DNA from: Leisingera sp. ANG1
GTDB taxonomy: Bacteria; Pseudomonadota; Alphaproteobacteria; Rhodobacterales; Rhodobacteraceae
Direction: 5' to 3'
Length of the DNA: 64,000 bases
NCBI RefSeq assembly: GCF_000203975.2
Contig: NZ_AFCF02000008.1
Location: 1-64,000 of the forward strand
The translations under genes and the position numbers were made by a program. Positions 27,497 to 37,032 of the stretch are shown here, in pieces (the stretch's first letter is position 1; every line of letters begins with the position of its first letter). A model generated the notes under the pieces. It saw only the letters and a program-made list of their open reading frames with translations, was not told the origin of the DNA and made no database searches.

Positions 27497-29017
27497 ATGT
27501 GCGGGATTTTGGGGATCGCAAGCCGGGACACAGAAGTCTTTGCAGAGATATATGACGGGCTTCTGATGCTGCAGCACCGCGGCCAAGACGCCTCGGGCAT
27601 CGTGACCTACACCGGCGAGTTCTTCCGCGAGCGCAAGGCAAACGGTCTGGTCAAGGATGTGTTCGGGCCGTCAGATGCGGAAACCCTGACCGGACGCGTC
27701 GGCATGGGCCATGTGCGCTACCCCACCGCAGGTTCCCTCAGCGCGGCAGAGGCTCAGCCGTTCTTTGTGAACGCGCCTTATGGCATCTACCTGGTCCACA
27801 ACGGCAATATCACCAACACCGCCGAGCAGCGCGAGAAGGTGACCGGCAAATACAGCCGCCATTTGCGCACGACTTCCGATTCCGAAATCCTGCTGAACGT
27901 CCTGGCCGACAAGGTCGCAGATGCGATCAAGGTCAACGGCAACGCCGAGCCGATCCGCAACATCTTTGCCGGCGTGAAGATGACCATGGAGCGGGTGCAG
28001 GGTGCCTATTCGGTGCTGTGCATGATTGCCGGTGTCGGCATGCTGGCCTTCCGCGACCCCCACGGCATCCGGCCGCTGTCGCTGGGCAAACGCCCGGCAC
28101 AGGGCGATGGTGACGACTACTGCATTGCTTCCGAAGATGTGGCCTTTGGCATCAACGGCTTCGAGAAAGTCCGCGATGTGAAAGCCGGCGAGGCGGTGCT
28201 GATCGACCTCGATGGCAACCTGCATACCTTCCAGGCGGTTGAGGGCAAGCTGACCCCCTGCATCTTTGAATACGTTTACCTGGCGCGCCCCGACTCGATG
28301 ATGGACGGCGTCTCGGTCTACAAGACCCAGCTGCGCATGGGCCAGGCGCTGGCAAAGCAAATTCAGGACTCGGGGCTGGAAATCGACAGCATCATCCCGG
28401 TACCTGATTCGGCACGGCCCGTGGCGCTGGAAGTCGCCAACTCCACCGGCATCCGCTACCGCGAGGGGCTGGTGAAGAACCGCTACGTCGGCCGCACCTT
28501 TATCATGCCGGGCCAGGCCGAGCGGCAGAAATCGGTGCGCCGCAAGCTCAACGCGATCCCGCTGGAGTTCAAGGACCGCAACGTGCTGCTGATCGACGAT
28601 TCCATCGTGCGCGGCAACACCATCAAGAAGATCGTGCAGATGTGCCGCGAGGCCGGCGCCAAGAAGGTCTATATCGCCTCCGCCTCGCCGCCGGTGGTTT
28701 ACCCGAATGTCTATGGCATCGACATGCCGACCAAGCATGAGCTGATCGCAAACGGCCTCAGCATCGAGGAAATCCGCGAGGAACTGGGCGCCGACGCGCT
28801 GTTCTACCAGAAGCTCGAAGACCTGATCTGGGCGGCGCAGGAAGGCAACCCGGACATCCAGGGCTTTGACTGCTCCTGCTTTGACGGCAACTACATCACC
28901 GGCGTCACCGACGAATATCTGGACGCGCTGGAAGGCAGCAGCCGGGTCAGTGCCAAGATCAAGGACATGCCCGCACCGGGCGCGTCGTGGAACGCCTCCA
29001 AGCTGGCCACCGGCTGA
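27497..29017 (+). CDS. purF: Amidophosphoribosyltransferase
   Basis: It makes phosphoribosylamine from PRPP and glutamine, the first committed step of purine synthesis. The Ntn glutaminase domain begins MCGILGIASRD, so Cys-2 becomes the N-terminal nucleophile, and the PRTase domain has LLIDDSIVRGNT (about 361-372). The 506 aa are complete and lack a long propeptide. It is alone on its strand; cvpA is 2 kb upstream. Confidence 0.96.
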   Translation: MCGILGIASRDTEVFAEIYDGLLMLQHRGQDASGIVTYTGEFFRERKANGLVKDVFGPSDAETLTGRVGMGHVRYPTAGSLSAAEAQPFFVNAPYGIYLVHNGNITNTAEQREKVTGKYSRHLRTTSDSEILLNVLADKVADAIKVNGNAEPIRNIFAGVKMTMERVQGAYSVLCMIAGVGMLAFRDPHGIRPLSLGKRPAQGDGDDYCIASEDVAFGINGFEKVRDVKAGEAVLIDLDGNLHTFQAVEGKLTPCIFEYVYLARPDSMMDGVSVYKTQLRMGQALAKQIQDSGLEIDSIIPVPDSARPVALEVANSTGIRYREGLVKNRYVGRTFIMPGQAERQKSVRRKLNAIPLEFKDRNVLLIDDSIVRGNTIKKIVQMCREAGAKKVYIASASPPVVYPNVYGIDMPTKHELIANGLSIEEIREELGADALFYQKLEDLIWAAQEGNPDIQGFDCSCFDGNYITGVTDEYLDALEGSSRVSAKIKDMPAPGASWNASKLATG

Positions 29018-29126
29018 GGCGAGCACCCTGCCCCACCAGGGGTTTGAACTTTGGCCCGCATCCGTCTATGAGGGCCCGGAACTTTGCGTGGGGAGGCGCT
29101 GGCCATGACGGCCCGCGCCTTTTCCT

Positions 29127-29714
29127 ATGCTCCTGACGAAAGGCCGCCCCTTGGACGCGCATCTTGCCCGCATGCTGACCTCCCCGCGCCAGTGCCGCTG
29201 CTGCGGCGCGACGTTTGCGCAGCTGCTCAGCCTCAGCTGCGACCGGCCCGATATCTGTTCCGAGGATCTGGAGGTGGAGGACAACTCTGCCGTCCTCGCC
29301 ACCCGCGGCGATATCCTGACCGAGGATTTCTGCCGCCTTGGCGATCTGCGCTTTGTCCGCGCAGTGCTGGCAATCCCGCTGTCCGGCACAAGGGGCGAGG
29401 AGTTCATCCTGGGCACCTGGGCCAGCATCAGCCGCGATGACTTTGACGCCTATCTCGACCTTTTTGAGATGCGCGAGACCGACAAGCTGGGCGACCGGCC
29501 GGCCTGGCTGGCCAATGCGATCCCGCCGGATATGCCGATGCCCGCGGGCTGCATGCTGGAAATGCGCCCCGGCGGCCAGTACCCGGAACTGAAGGTCACC
29601 GAGCAGAACCACCCGCTCTACCCGCTGCAGAAGGACGGCGCGGAGCTGGAGGAGCTGCTGGAGCTGCTCTATGCCTACGGGCACGACCTGCCGTCGCTGG
29701 TTTATGACGCCTGA
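29127..29714 (+). CDS. DUF2199-family protein
   Basis: This 195-aa protein matches the DUF2199 pattern: a QCRCCGATF Cys cluster near residue 22-30 that may bind zinc, then CSEDLEVEDNSAVLATRGDI and FILGTWASISRDDFDAYLDL. Function is unknown. The ATG at 29127 has no clear ribosome site; TTG 29151 (after AAAGG) and ATG 29172, just before the Cys cluster, are alternatives. It is followed by an imperfect hairpin (CGGTCCTC...GAGGACCG, 29762-29803) with a short T run. Confidence 0.78.
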   Translation: MLLTKGRPLDAHLARMLTSPRQCRCCGATFAQLLSLSCDRPDICSEDLEVEDNSAVLATRGDILTEDFCRLGDLRFVRAVLAIPLSGTRGEEFILGTWASISRDDFDAYLDLFEMRETDKLGDRPAWLANAIPPDMPMPAGCMLEMRPGGQYPELKVTEQNHPLYPLQKDGAELEELLELLYAYGHDLPSLVYDA

Positions 29715-29761
29715 GGCATGACGAAGGGGCCGCTGCAAGCAGCCTGACGCGGGGTCATCGG

Positions 29762-29807
29762 CGGTCCTCCTCTCAGCCGGCTGCAGCTTTCCGCCGAGGA
29801 CCGTTTT
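29762..29807 (+). terminator. Possible terminator after the DUF2199 gene
   Basis: CGGTCCTC (29762-29769) pairs with GAGGACCG (29796-29803) around a partly pairing loop, followed by TTTT. Confidence 0.45.
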
Positions 29808-29870
29808 GCCTGCTTGAAACACCTGCGCCGGCACGCCAGATGCCATCCGGATCAATTAAGGACGGACAAA

Positions 29871-30131
29871 ATGGCGAACGAGCAGACTTCCGCCAAAGTG
29901 GCGGGGCTGGCAACCCAGCCCAATGCGGTGAACCGCAGCAACCTGAGCCTGCTGGGCGTTTACGGGCCGGAAAACAGCATGAGCGCGCTGATCCGCCTGC
30001 CCTCTGGCCGCACCCGCGAAGTCAAGCGCGGCACCAAGCTGTCGCAGGGCCAGATCATTGCCATCGACGCCCACGGCCTGGTGCTGAACCAGCGCGGCGA
30101 AACCAGGCGCCTGGTGATGCCGGGCAGCTAG
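29871..30131 (+). CDS. Small PilP/GspC-like protein, 86 aa
   Basis: The C-terminal part (LLGVYGPENSMSALIRLPSG, then REVKRGTKLSQGQIIAIDAHGLVL) resembles the small beta domain of PilP or type II secretion GspC. There is no lipobox or membrane segment, and no pilus gene lies nearby, so it is an orphan of uncertain role. AAGGA lies about 9 bases before ATG 29871. Confidence 0.68.
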   Translation: MANEQTSAKVAGLATQPNAVNRSNLSLLGVYGPENSMSALIRLPSGRTREVKRGTKLSQGQIIAIDAHGLVLNQRGETRRLVMPGS

Positions 30132-30147
30132 GCCAGCGGCCCGCCCA

Positions 30148-30194
30148 AATTTCTTCCAAGAAATTTGCCAAGGATTTTCGAAAATCCCTGGCGC
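30148..30194 (+). repeat. Double-hairpin repeat, family B, copy 2
   Basis: AAATTTCTTCCAAGAAATTT and GGATTTTCGAAAATCC followed by CTGGCGC. Same architecture as 14792-14840; the second arm differs by paired changes that keep the hairpin. Lies between the PilP-like gene and an SDR. Confidence 0.8.
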
Positions 30195-30243
30195 TGCCTT
30201 CCGCCTCTTGACCTGCCCGCGCGGGCGGCCCAAGAAGGCGGCC

Positions 30244-30891
30244 ATGACAGACAAAATCGCTCTCATCACCGGTGCATCGCGCGGCTTGGGCAATGCCCTC
30301 GCCGAGGCGCTTGCGCCCACCCATCACATCGTTGCCGTCGCCCGCACCACCGGCGCGCTGGAAGAGCTGGATGACCGCATCAAGGCGGCAGGCGGCTCTG
30401 CCACCCTGGCGCCGATGGACATCACCGTACCGGAGGCGATGGCGACGCTCTGCCGCGGCATCCATGACCGCTGGGGCAAGCTGGACCTGTGGCTGCACAC
30501 CGCAATCCATGCCACCGCCCTGTGCCCGGCGCCCTCGGTTGCCGCCAAGGACTGGACCAAGGCCCTCGCGATCAATGCCACGGCCACCTCGGTTCTGATC
30601 CCCTATGTGGCGCCGCTCCTGGGCCAATCGGGCCGCGCGGTGTTCTTTGACGACCCTAAGGCGGGCGAGAAGTTCTACGGCACCTACGGCGCCACCAAGG
30701 CGGCGCAGATGGCGCTGGCCCGCAGCTGGCAGGCCGAGACGGAGCGCACCGGCCCCAAGGTCAAGATCCTGGAGCCGCAGCCGATGGCCACAGCCCTGCG
30801 CGCCCGTTTCCATCCGGGCGAGGACCGCGATGCGCTGACCCCGATCCAGGACGAGGCCGCACGCCTGCTGCCGCTGATCCTGGCGGACTGA
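30244..30891 (+). CDS. Short-chain dehydrogenase/reductase
   Basis: This 215-aa SDR has the nucleotide motif TGASRGLG (about 9-16) and the YGATK catalytic pair (about 158-162). The usual catalytic Ser about 13 residues before the Tyr is not evident (RAVFFDDPKAG), so activity is uncertain. The substrate is unknown. ATG 30244 (MTDKIALITG) fits the family; an upstream frame from 30208 is unlikely. A family B repeat lies just upstream. Confidence 0.85.
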   Translation: MTDKIALITGASRGLGNALAEALAPTHHIVAVARTTGALEELDDRIKAAGGSATLAPMDITVPEAMATLCRGIHDRWGKLDLWLHTAIHATALCPAPSVAAKDWTKALAINATATSVLIPYVAPLLGQSGRAVFFDDPKAGEKFYGTYGATKAAQMALARSWQAETERTGPKVKILEPQPMATALRARFHPGEDRDALTPIQDEAARLLPLILAD

Positions 30892-31128
30892 CCTCCGAGA
30901 CCGGCCCGCGCCGCGCATCCGCGCGGCGCTTGGCCCAAGGCTTTGGACGGCATCTTTGATGCAGCCCAAGGGCGCGGGAGCCCGCCGAGCCCCGCCCGGC
31001 CATCCCGCCTGTTGCCTCCCTGCCCCGCTTTGCCGCGGATCCGGCTTCTCCCTGCGAAAACCTTGCTCCGTTCGGATGCAGGTCCTATTCAATCGAAAAC
31101 CCGGTTGAAGACGGCAGGCAGGCTTTTC

Positions 31129-31923
31129 ATGCGCATTCTGATCACCAACGACGACGGCATCAGTGCCGAGGGGCTCAAGGTTCTGGACGCCATTGCCCAT
31201 GAGGTCGCAGGCCCCGAAGGCGAGGTCTGGACCGTGGCGCCCGCGTTTGAACAGTCCGGCGTCGGCCATTGCATCAGCTACACCCGCCCCACCATGCTGA
31301 GCCAGCTGGGCGCGCGCCGCTTTGCCGCCGAAGGCTCGCCCGCCGACTGCGTGCTGGCGGGCATTCATGTGGCGATGCAGGGGGCAAGGCCGGATCTGGT
31401 GCTGTCAGGCGTGAACCGCGGCAACAACTCCGCTGAAAACGCGCTGTATTCCGGCACTCTGGGCGGCGCGATGGAAGCGGCGCTGCAGGGCATCCCGGCA
31501 ATGGCGCTGTCGCAGTATTACGGCCCAGCCAACCGCGAGACAGACAATCCGTTTGAGGCCTCTGCCGTGCATGGCGCTGCATTGGTGAAAAAGATCCTGG
31601 CAGCCCAGCCGCAGGACAATCAGGATTACCGGCTGTTTTACAACATCAACTTCCCGCCGGTCCCGGCCGCGGACGTGAAGGGCGCCCGCGTCGCACCGCA
31701 GGGAGTCCGCCCTGGCACCCATTTCTCCGCCGAGGAGCAGCTGTCGCCCACCGGGCGGCGGTACCTGTGGATCCGCGGCGGCAACCAGCATGTGGAGACC
31801 GCACCCGGCTCTGATGCGGCAGTGAACCTGGACGGCTACATCTCCGTCACTCCGATGCGCGCCGATCTGACCGCGCGGGACGCTATGGAGGCGCTGAAAG
31901 CGATCGAGGGCCCCGGCGCATGA
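31129..31923 (+). CDS. surE: 5'-nucleotidase SurE
   Basis: SurE dephosphorylates nucleoside monophosphates and helps stationary-phase survival. The metal site DD is in [13 protein letters not shown] (D8, D9), with SGVNRGNN near 92-99 and the survival-protein fold across 264 aa. The start at 31129 matches the family; upstream frames are spurious. It overlaps pcm by four bases (ATGA), the usual surE-pcm-nlpD order. Confidence 0.95.
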   Translation: MRILITNDDGISAEGLKVLDAIAHEVAGPEGEVWTVAPAFEQSGVGHCISYTRPTMLSQLGARRFAAEGSPADCVLAGIHVAMQGARPDLVLSGVNRGNNSAENALYSGTLGGAMEAALQGIPAMALSQYYGPANRETDNPFEASAVHGAALVKKILAAQPQDNQDYRLFYNINFPPVPAADVKGARVAPQGVRPGTHFSAEEQLSPTGRRYLWIRGGNQHVETAPGSDAAVNLDGYISVTPMRADLTARDAMEALKAIEGPGA

Positions 31924-32567
31924 GCGGGCCCGACGCGCAAACCAAGATGCAGTTCGTCTACTCCGTGCGCTCGCGCGGGGTGACCGACCAGAAGGTGCTG
32001 GAGGCGATCGAACAGATCGACCGCGGGCTTTTCGTGCGCGGCATCTTCTCGGAACGCGCCTATGAGGACGTACCGCTGCCGATTGCCTGCGGCCAGACCA
32101 TTTCGCAGCCCTCGGTGGTGGGCATGATGACACAGGCGCTGCAGATCTCCCCCCGCGACACCGTGCTGGAGGTCGGCACCGGTTCCGGCTACCAGGCGGC
32201 GATCCTGTCGAAACTGGCGCGCCGGGTCTATACCATCGACCGCCACGCCCGGCTTGTGCGCGAAGCGCGGGCGGTGTTTGAGCAGCTGCAGCTGGCCAAT
32301 GTGACCTCGCTGGTGGGCGACGGCAGCCACGGGCTCAGCGAACAGGCACCCTTTGACCGCATCATCGTGACGGCGGCTGCCGAAGATCCGCCCGGACCGC
32401 TTCTGGCGCAGCTCAAGACGGGCGGCATCATGGTGCTGCCGGTGGGCCAGTCTGACCACGTCCAGACCCTGATCCGGGTGCGTAAGACCGAGGACGGGCT
32501 GGAGTATGACGAATTGCGCCCGGTGCGCTTTGTTCCGCTGCTTGAGGGCCTGGGGAAAGACACGTAA
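31920..32567 (+). CDS. pcm: Protein-L-isoaspartate O-methyltransferase
   Basis: It methylates damaged isoaspartyl residues to allow repair. This 215-aa enzyme has [16 protein letters not shown] near 58-73 and the SAM site [15 protein letters not shown] near 81-95. It starts inside the surE stop and is followed after about 100 bases by the NlpD-like gene, as in many proteobacteria. Confidence 0.95.
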   Translation: MSGPDAQTKMQFVYSVRSRGVTDQKVLEAIEQIDRGLFVRGIFSERAYEDVPLPIACGQTISQPSVVGMMTQALQISPRDTVLEVGTGSGYQAAILSKLARRVYTIDRHARLVREARAVFEQLQLANVTSLVGDGSHGLSEQAPFDRIIVTAAAEDPPGPLLAQLKTGGIMVLPVGQSDHVQTLIRVRKTEDGLEYDELRPVRFVPLLEGLGKDT

Positions 32568-32669
32568 ACTGGCGGCGGATTTCAGCCGAGCCGCAAATGG
32601 CATCGGCTATAGTGATTGACGCGAGAGAATCCCCGCGAAAAAGGGGATGCGTGTTTTGAGGAGAGCGAA

Positions 32670-33920
32670 ATGACCCGGATCCCCCCCGCCCGGACCATGT
32701 TCCGCGGCCTGTCCCATACGGTACTGCCCCGGGCCCGGATGCTGGCCCTGCTGCCGCTGGCCGGTGTGCTGGCGGCCTGCCAGAGCCCGCTGGACTACGA
32801 CCTGCGCGGCCAGATCGGTGCCTTCAACACCGCAGGTGCCGCGCAATCAGCCACGGCGAACCGCCCCGCGCCCGACTCCCGCGGGCTGATCTCCTACCCG
32901 TCTTACCAGGTGGCCGTCGCCCAGCGCGGCGACACTGTGGGGGATGTGGCTGCCCGCATCGGCCTGCCTGCCGACGAGGTTGCACGCTTTAACGGCATGG
33001 AGACTGGCGACAAGATGCGCCAGGGCGAGGTTCTGGCGCTGCCGCGCCGCGCGCCGGGCAGCGTGCCGGGAAATGCCACGCCGGGTTCGGTCGATATCGC
33101 CAGCCTTGCAGGCCAGGCCATCGACACCGCGCCGCTGACCTCCCCCAATGCAGGCTCGGTGACCACCACCGAAATCCAGCCCGCCCCCAAACCGCAGCCC
33201 GCCGCGGTGCAGGCCGGCCCGGAACCGGTGCGCCACAAGGTGAAGCGCGGCGAAACCGCTTATACCATTTCGCGGCTCTATCAGGTGCCGGTGAAGTCGC
33301 TGGCAGAGTGGAACGGCCTCGGCAGCGATTTTGCAGTGCGTGAGGGCCAGTACCTGCTGATCCCCCTGAAAGAGCAGCCCGCCGCCGAGGTGACGCCTGC
33401 CGCTGCAGCAGCCCCCGTGGTGGTGACTGAGCCGGGCGCCGGATCGGAGACTCCGGTACCGCCCAGCGCCAGCAAGCCGCTGCCGGAGGAAAAGGTCGAG
33501 CCCGCCGCAGTGAAGCCCGCCGCGGAAACCCTGCCCAAGCCGGAACTGCCTGAACCGACCCGCAGCAGCAGCGCGGCGATGGCCTATCCGGTGCAGGGCA
33601 AGATCATCAAGACCTATTCCAAGGGCCGCAATGACGGCATCGACATTGCGGCCGCCGCTGGTGCGCCAGTCAACGCGGCCGAGGCCGGCACGGTGGCGGC
33701 GATCACCAAGGATTCCAACAATGTGCCGATCGTGGTTATCCGGCACAGCCAGAAGCTGCTGACGGTCTATCAGAACGTCGGCAACATCACCGTCAAGAAA
33801 GGCGACAGTGTGGTCCGCGGCCAGCGCATCGCCTCGCTGCGCGGCGGCGACGATGCCTATGTGCATTTCGAAGTGCGTGACGGGTTCGAGAGCATCGACC
33901 CGCTGAGCTACCTGAACTAA
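32670..33920 (+). CDS. nlpD: NlpD/LppB-like lipoprotein with two LysM domains and degenerate M23 domain
   Basis: This 416-aa lipoprotein has the lipobox LAAC with Cys-37. Two LysM repeats bind peptidoglycan (about 73-122 and 190-235), then a Pro/Ala linker, then an M23 domain (about 305-416). The zinc ligands are not in place: the first His is replaced (RNDGIDIAAAAG) and the HxH is YVHFE, so it should activate an amidase rather than cut peptidoglycan, as NlpD does. GGAGAG lies before ATG 32670. A bidirectional terminator follows. Confidence 0.9.
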   Translation: MTRIPPARTMFRGLSHTVLPRARMLALLPLAGVLAACQSPLDYDLRGQIGAFNTAGAAQSATANRPAPDSRGLISYPSYQVAVAQRGDTVGDVAARIGLPADEVARFNGMETGDKMRQGEVLALPRRAPGSVPGNATPGSVDIASLAGQAIDTAPLTSPNAGSVTTTEIQPAPKPQPAAVQAGPEPVRHKVKRGETAYTISRLYQVPVKSLAEWNGLGSDFAVREGQYLLIPLKEQPAAEVTPAAAAAPVVVTEPGAGSETPVPPSASKPLPEEKVEPAAVKPAAETLPKPELPEPTRSSSAAMAYPVQGKIIKTYSKGRNDGIDIAAAAGAPVNAAEAGTVAAITKDSNNVPIVVIRHSQKLLTVYQNVGNITVKKGDSVVRGQRIASLRGGDDAYVHFEVRDGFESIDPLSYLN

Positions 33921-33945
33921 CATCATTAACACGTTGTTAACAAAC

Positions 33946-33973
33946 AAAAGCCCGGCTGATTGGCCGGGCTTTT
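33946..33973. terminator. Bidirectional terminator after nlpD
   Basis: AAAAGCCCGGC pairs with GCCGGGCTTTT around a TGATTG loop. It can stop both nlpD and the convergent minus-strand gene. Confidence 0.88.
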
Positions 33974-34189
33974 CTGTTTCAGGGAGGTCCAAAGCCCGGA
34001 GACAAGGCGAAGCCGCCGGGCCAGCGCCTGCCCGCCCCATCGGGCTGGCGCTTTGAAGAGGTCAGTGTTCCCTAGGTAACTTTTACGGAGGTTGCAGGCA
34101 TAAACTGCCCTGCACAGGCGTTGCAGCGCCACCCCGCGGGCAGTCGCTGGCCCGGCTTCCGCATGTGCTTGCAGAGGCGTTTCAGAGCC

Positions 34190-35032
34190 TCAGCGCAGGC
34201 TTACCCCGTGCCGTCCGGCCAAATCGGTGAAGAACTGCCAGGCCACCCGGCCCGAGCGCGCGCCGCGGGTGGCCTGCCATTCAACCGCCTCGGCACGCAA
34301 CTCCTCTGCCTCCACCTCAACGCCATAGGCCGCGCAATAGCCCTCGATCATCGCCAGGTATTCGTCCTGATCGCAGGGGTGGAAGCCCAGCCAAAGCCCG
34401 AAGCGGTCCGACAGAGAGACCTTCTCCTCCACCGCTTCCGACGGGTTGATGGCGCTGGAGCGCTCGTTTTCGATCATGTCCCGCGGCATCAGGTGGCGGC
34501 GGTTGGAAGTGGCATAGAACACCACGTTTTCCGGCCGCCCCTCGATGCCGCCGTCCAGCACCGCCTTGAGGCTCTTGTAGTGCTGATCGTCATGGCTGAA
34601 CGACAGGTCATCGCAGAACAGGATGAACCGGTGCTCAGAGCCGCGCAGGTGCCCCAGCAGCCGCGCCACCGAGGGCAGATCCTCGCGCTGCAGCTCCACC
34701 AGTTTCAACTGCGGGTGGTCCCCTGCCAGCGCCCCGTGCACGGCTTTCACCAGGCTCGACTTGCCCATCCCCCGCGCGCCCCACAGCAGCGCGTTGTTGG
34801 CGGCAAAGCCCTGCGCAAACCGGCGTGTGTTCTCCAAGAGCGTATCGCGGGAGCGGTTGATGCCGACCAGCAGGTTCAGATCAACCCGGTTCACCGCCTC
34901 CACCGGCTCCAGCCGCTCCGGCCCCACATGCCAGACAAAGGCGGCGGCCGCGTTGAAATCAGGGGTTTCCAACGGCGCGGGCGACATCCGCTCCAGCGCC
35001 TCGGCAATGCGGGTCAATGCGATCTGGTCCAT
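34190..35032 (-). CDS. DUF815-family AAA+ ATP-binding protein
   Basis: This 280-aa protein has the DUF815 P-loop ALLWGARGMGKSSLVKAV (about 82-99) and Walker B RFILFCDDLSF (about 137-147), plus the conserved YATSNRRHLMPRD. Function is not established; these proteins resemble DnaA-like AAA+ ATPases. It is monocistronic, convergent with nlpD and divergent from the cyclase gene. Confidence 0.85.
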   Translation of the reverse strand: MDQIALTRIAEALERMSPAPLETPDFNAAAAFVWHVGPERLEPVEAVNRVDLNLLVGINRSRDTLLENTRRFAQGFAANNALLWGARGMGKSSLVKAVHGALAGDHPQLKLVELQREDLPSVARLLGHLRGSEHRFILFCDDLSFSHDDQHYKSLKAVLDGGIEGRPENVVFYATSNRRHLMPRDMIENERSSAINPSEAVEEKVSLSDRFGLWLGFHPCDQDEYLAMIEGYCAAYGVEVEAEELRAEAVEWQATRGARSGRVAWQFFTDLAGRHGVSLR

Positions 35033-35150
35033 GTGGTGCCTCCCTTCGTCATCGGGCCGTCTTTGCCGGGTTTCAAAGCATGTTCAGGGGCAAGCGGCAA
35101 GGGGAAGCCAGCACCTGTTCTGCTGCGAGCCTTAAGTATACCCTGTCCCT

Positions 35151-36323
35151 ATGGACGCCATGGATGCTCTCTCCCGCTGGATGATGACCGAAGGCCGCTG
35201 TTGCGGCGATCCGGTCAAGGTTGTCTCGCACTTCTGCACAACGCTGATCGAGGCCGGGGTGCCGCTGTGGCGGGTCAACATCGGCCAGCGCTTCGCTAAC
35301 CCGCTGCTGATTGCCTGGGGCGTTGTCTGGACGCCGGAGAGCACGGAGAGCTACGACGTCACCCATGATGTGATGCTGACGGACAGCTATGTCGGCAGCT
35401 CCTTTGAGTACATTCTGGCTCATCGCCGCCCGCTGCACAAAAGCCTGCGCGGCCTAGACCCTGAGGCCGACCACATTTCCTATCATGAGTTCGCGGAGGC
35501 TGGCGGCACCGACTACTATGCCACGCTCTTGTATTACGGCGACGGATCCATGCACGGCTGCACCTTTGTCACTCAGGCTGACAGCGGCTTCACGGCGGAG
35601 AACCTGGCAATGATCGAGGCCTCCCTGCCCGGCCTCTCCTCAGCCCTGGAACCCGTCACCATGCGCAAGTCCTCGCGCAGCCTGCTGCGGACCTATCTCG
35701 GCGATGGGCCGTCGGACGCGGTCTGGAATGGTTCCATCAAGCGCGGCGAGCGCACGGCGCTGGACGCTGTTGTCATGTTCACCGATCTGCGCGGCTTCAC
35801 GGCCCTCTCGGACAGTGCCAGCGAAGAGGACGTGTTCGACGCCCTGAACACCTATTTCGACGTGGTGGTGCAGGCGGTTGAGGAAGCAGGCGGTGACGTG
35901 CTGAAGTTCATGGGCGACGGCATTCTGTCGATCTTCCCCGCCGCTGACGGAAGCAGCCACGCGGAACAGTGCCGTCAAGCCGCACAGGCCGCGCAAACGG
36001 CGCTCGCCGGGCTTGCCACGGTGAACACCTCCCGCACGGAAGCAGGCAAACCGCCGCTGGAAATCGGTATCGGCTTAAACGCGGGCCGCGTCAGCTATGG
36101 TAATATCGGCAGCCCCGGCAGGCTGGATTTCACCGTGCTCGGCGCCGCGGTGAACCTGGCGAGCCGGATCGAAGGCCTGACGAAATCCACCGGGCATCCC
36201 GTTCTGGCATCCGCCTCGGTCGCTGCGGCCGCCCCGGATCTGTTTGCCAGCTGCGGCCATCACAATGTGCGCGGGGTTGCCGATCCGGTAGAGGTCTTTT
36301 TCCTGCGCGGTGCCGCCGCATAG
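35151..36323 (+). CDS. Class III adenylate/guanylate cyclase
   Basis: This 390-aa soluble protein has an unrecognised, possibly GAF-like N-terminal sensor (about 1-175) and a C-terminal class III catalytic domain (about 205-390): metal site FTDLRGFT, KFMGDGILSIF and NLASRIE near the end of the domain. It should make cAMP or cGMP; the purine-selecting residues do not settle which by eye. It ends in an unusually perfect terminator palindrome. Confidence 0.88.
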   Translation: MDAMDALSRWMMTEGRCCGDPVKVVSHFCTTLIEAGVPLWRVNIGQRFANPLLIAWGVVWTPESTESYDVTHDVMLTDSYVGSSFEYILAHRRPLHKSLRGLDPEADHISYHEFAEAGGTDYYATLLYYGDGSMHGCTFVTQADSGFTAENLAMIEASLPGLSSALEPVTMRKSSRSLLRTYLGDGPSDAVWNGSIKRGERTALDAVVMFTDLRGFTALSDSASEEDVFDALNTYFDVVVQAVEEAGGDVLKFMGDGILSIFPAADGSSHAEQCRQAAQAAQTALAGLATVNTSRTEAGKPPLEIGIGLNAGRVSYGNIGSPGRLDFTVLGAAVNLASRIEGLTKSTGHPVLASASVAAAAPDLFASCGHHNVRGVADPVEVFFLRGAAA

Positions 36324-36351
36324 AAAGGCGCGCCGGATCCGGCGCGCCTTT
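36324..36351. terminator. Perfect palindromic terminator
   Basis: A 28-base perfect inverted repeat (AAAGGCGCGCCGG with its complement) follows the cyclase stop codon and serves both directions. Confidence 0.8.
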
Positions 36352-36390
36352 GCGGTTCCAGCGCTCTCAGATCAGCGCGGCCTTACCGCC

Positions 36391-37032
36391 TCAATCCGCC
36401 GCGAAGCAGTAGAAATAACCGTTGCCGCCGGTCCCGCGCAGGTCGTCAGCGCTGCAGCCGCGCGAATTATGCGCCGCGTTCCACGACGTATTGCCGCCGC
36501 CGTGGCGGTCGTGGTGGCCGACCGTGGCTGAGCCTTCACCGTTGGAGGTCCAGTTCGAACAAGTCTTGTCTCCCTCCTGCCAGGGGAAATAGGCGGTGCC
36601 GTCTTCCTGGGTGCCGGTCAGGATGTCATGCTCATTCGGATCATCGCCGCGGCCCTTGATGCGGTTGCCGTTCTCATCCACCGCGGTGCGGGCATAGATA
36701 TTGGGCATGATGTGCAGCTGGTCCAGATCAACCGCGATCAGCTCGCCGTTGGCGTTGTACCAGGGGCCGGTGCCGATGCGGGAGCGGGCGGAGATGCCGC
36801 GTTTGCCCTCTTCCTGCGTGCTGAGATAGGCGCGCCAGGTGCGCCCCGCAGCGCCCGCCGCCTCTGCCAGGCTGGCGCAATGGGCATCCGCCCCCTCCAG
36901 CCCGCCAAGATTGCCGCCGTCGCCAAGGCCAACGGATGTAACAAAGAACCCCATCGGCGGGTCTTCGGCGTAGGACGCAGAGGCCAGCGCGCAGGCCGCA
37001 GAGCAGGTCAGGACAGCAAGAAACTTGTTCAT
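36391..37032 (-). CDS. Secreted lectin-like protein (DUF1554-type fold)
   Basis: This 213-aa protein has a signal peptide (MNKFLAVLTCSAACALASA, cleavage near SYA|ED). The mature chain matches the lectin/endostatin-like DUF1554 pattern: GADAHCASLAEAAG, RTWRAYLST, and the Cys-rich C-terminus GCSADDLRGTGGNGYFYCFA. It is presumably periplasmic or extracellular and may bind carbohydrate. GGGAGG lies 5-6 bases before the ATG at 37032; a longer frame to 37086 is not needed. Confidence 0.75.
   Translation of the reverse strand: MNKFLAVLTCSAACALASASYAEDPPMGFFVTSVGLGDGGNLGGLEGADAHCASLAEAAGAAGRTWRAYLSTQEEGKRGISARSRIGTGPWYNANGELIAVDLDQLHIMPNIYARTAVDENGNRIKGRGDDPNEHDILTGTQEDGTAYFPWQEGDKTCSNWTSNGEGSATVGHHDRHGGGNTSWNAAHNSRGCSADDLRGTGGNGYFYCFAAD

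Noticed and set aside
33922-33940. TTAA-N7-TTAA (TTAACACGTTGTTAA) just after nlpD
   Set aside because: Matches the CtrA pattern by letter, but it lies in the 3' untranslated end between convergent genes, directly before a terminator, where a promoter site is not expected.
33975-34189. tRNA or small RNA gene between nlpD and the DUF815 gene
   Set aside because: Hairpins are present but no cloverleaf, TTCGA loop or CCA end could be found.
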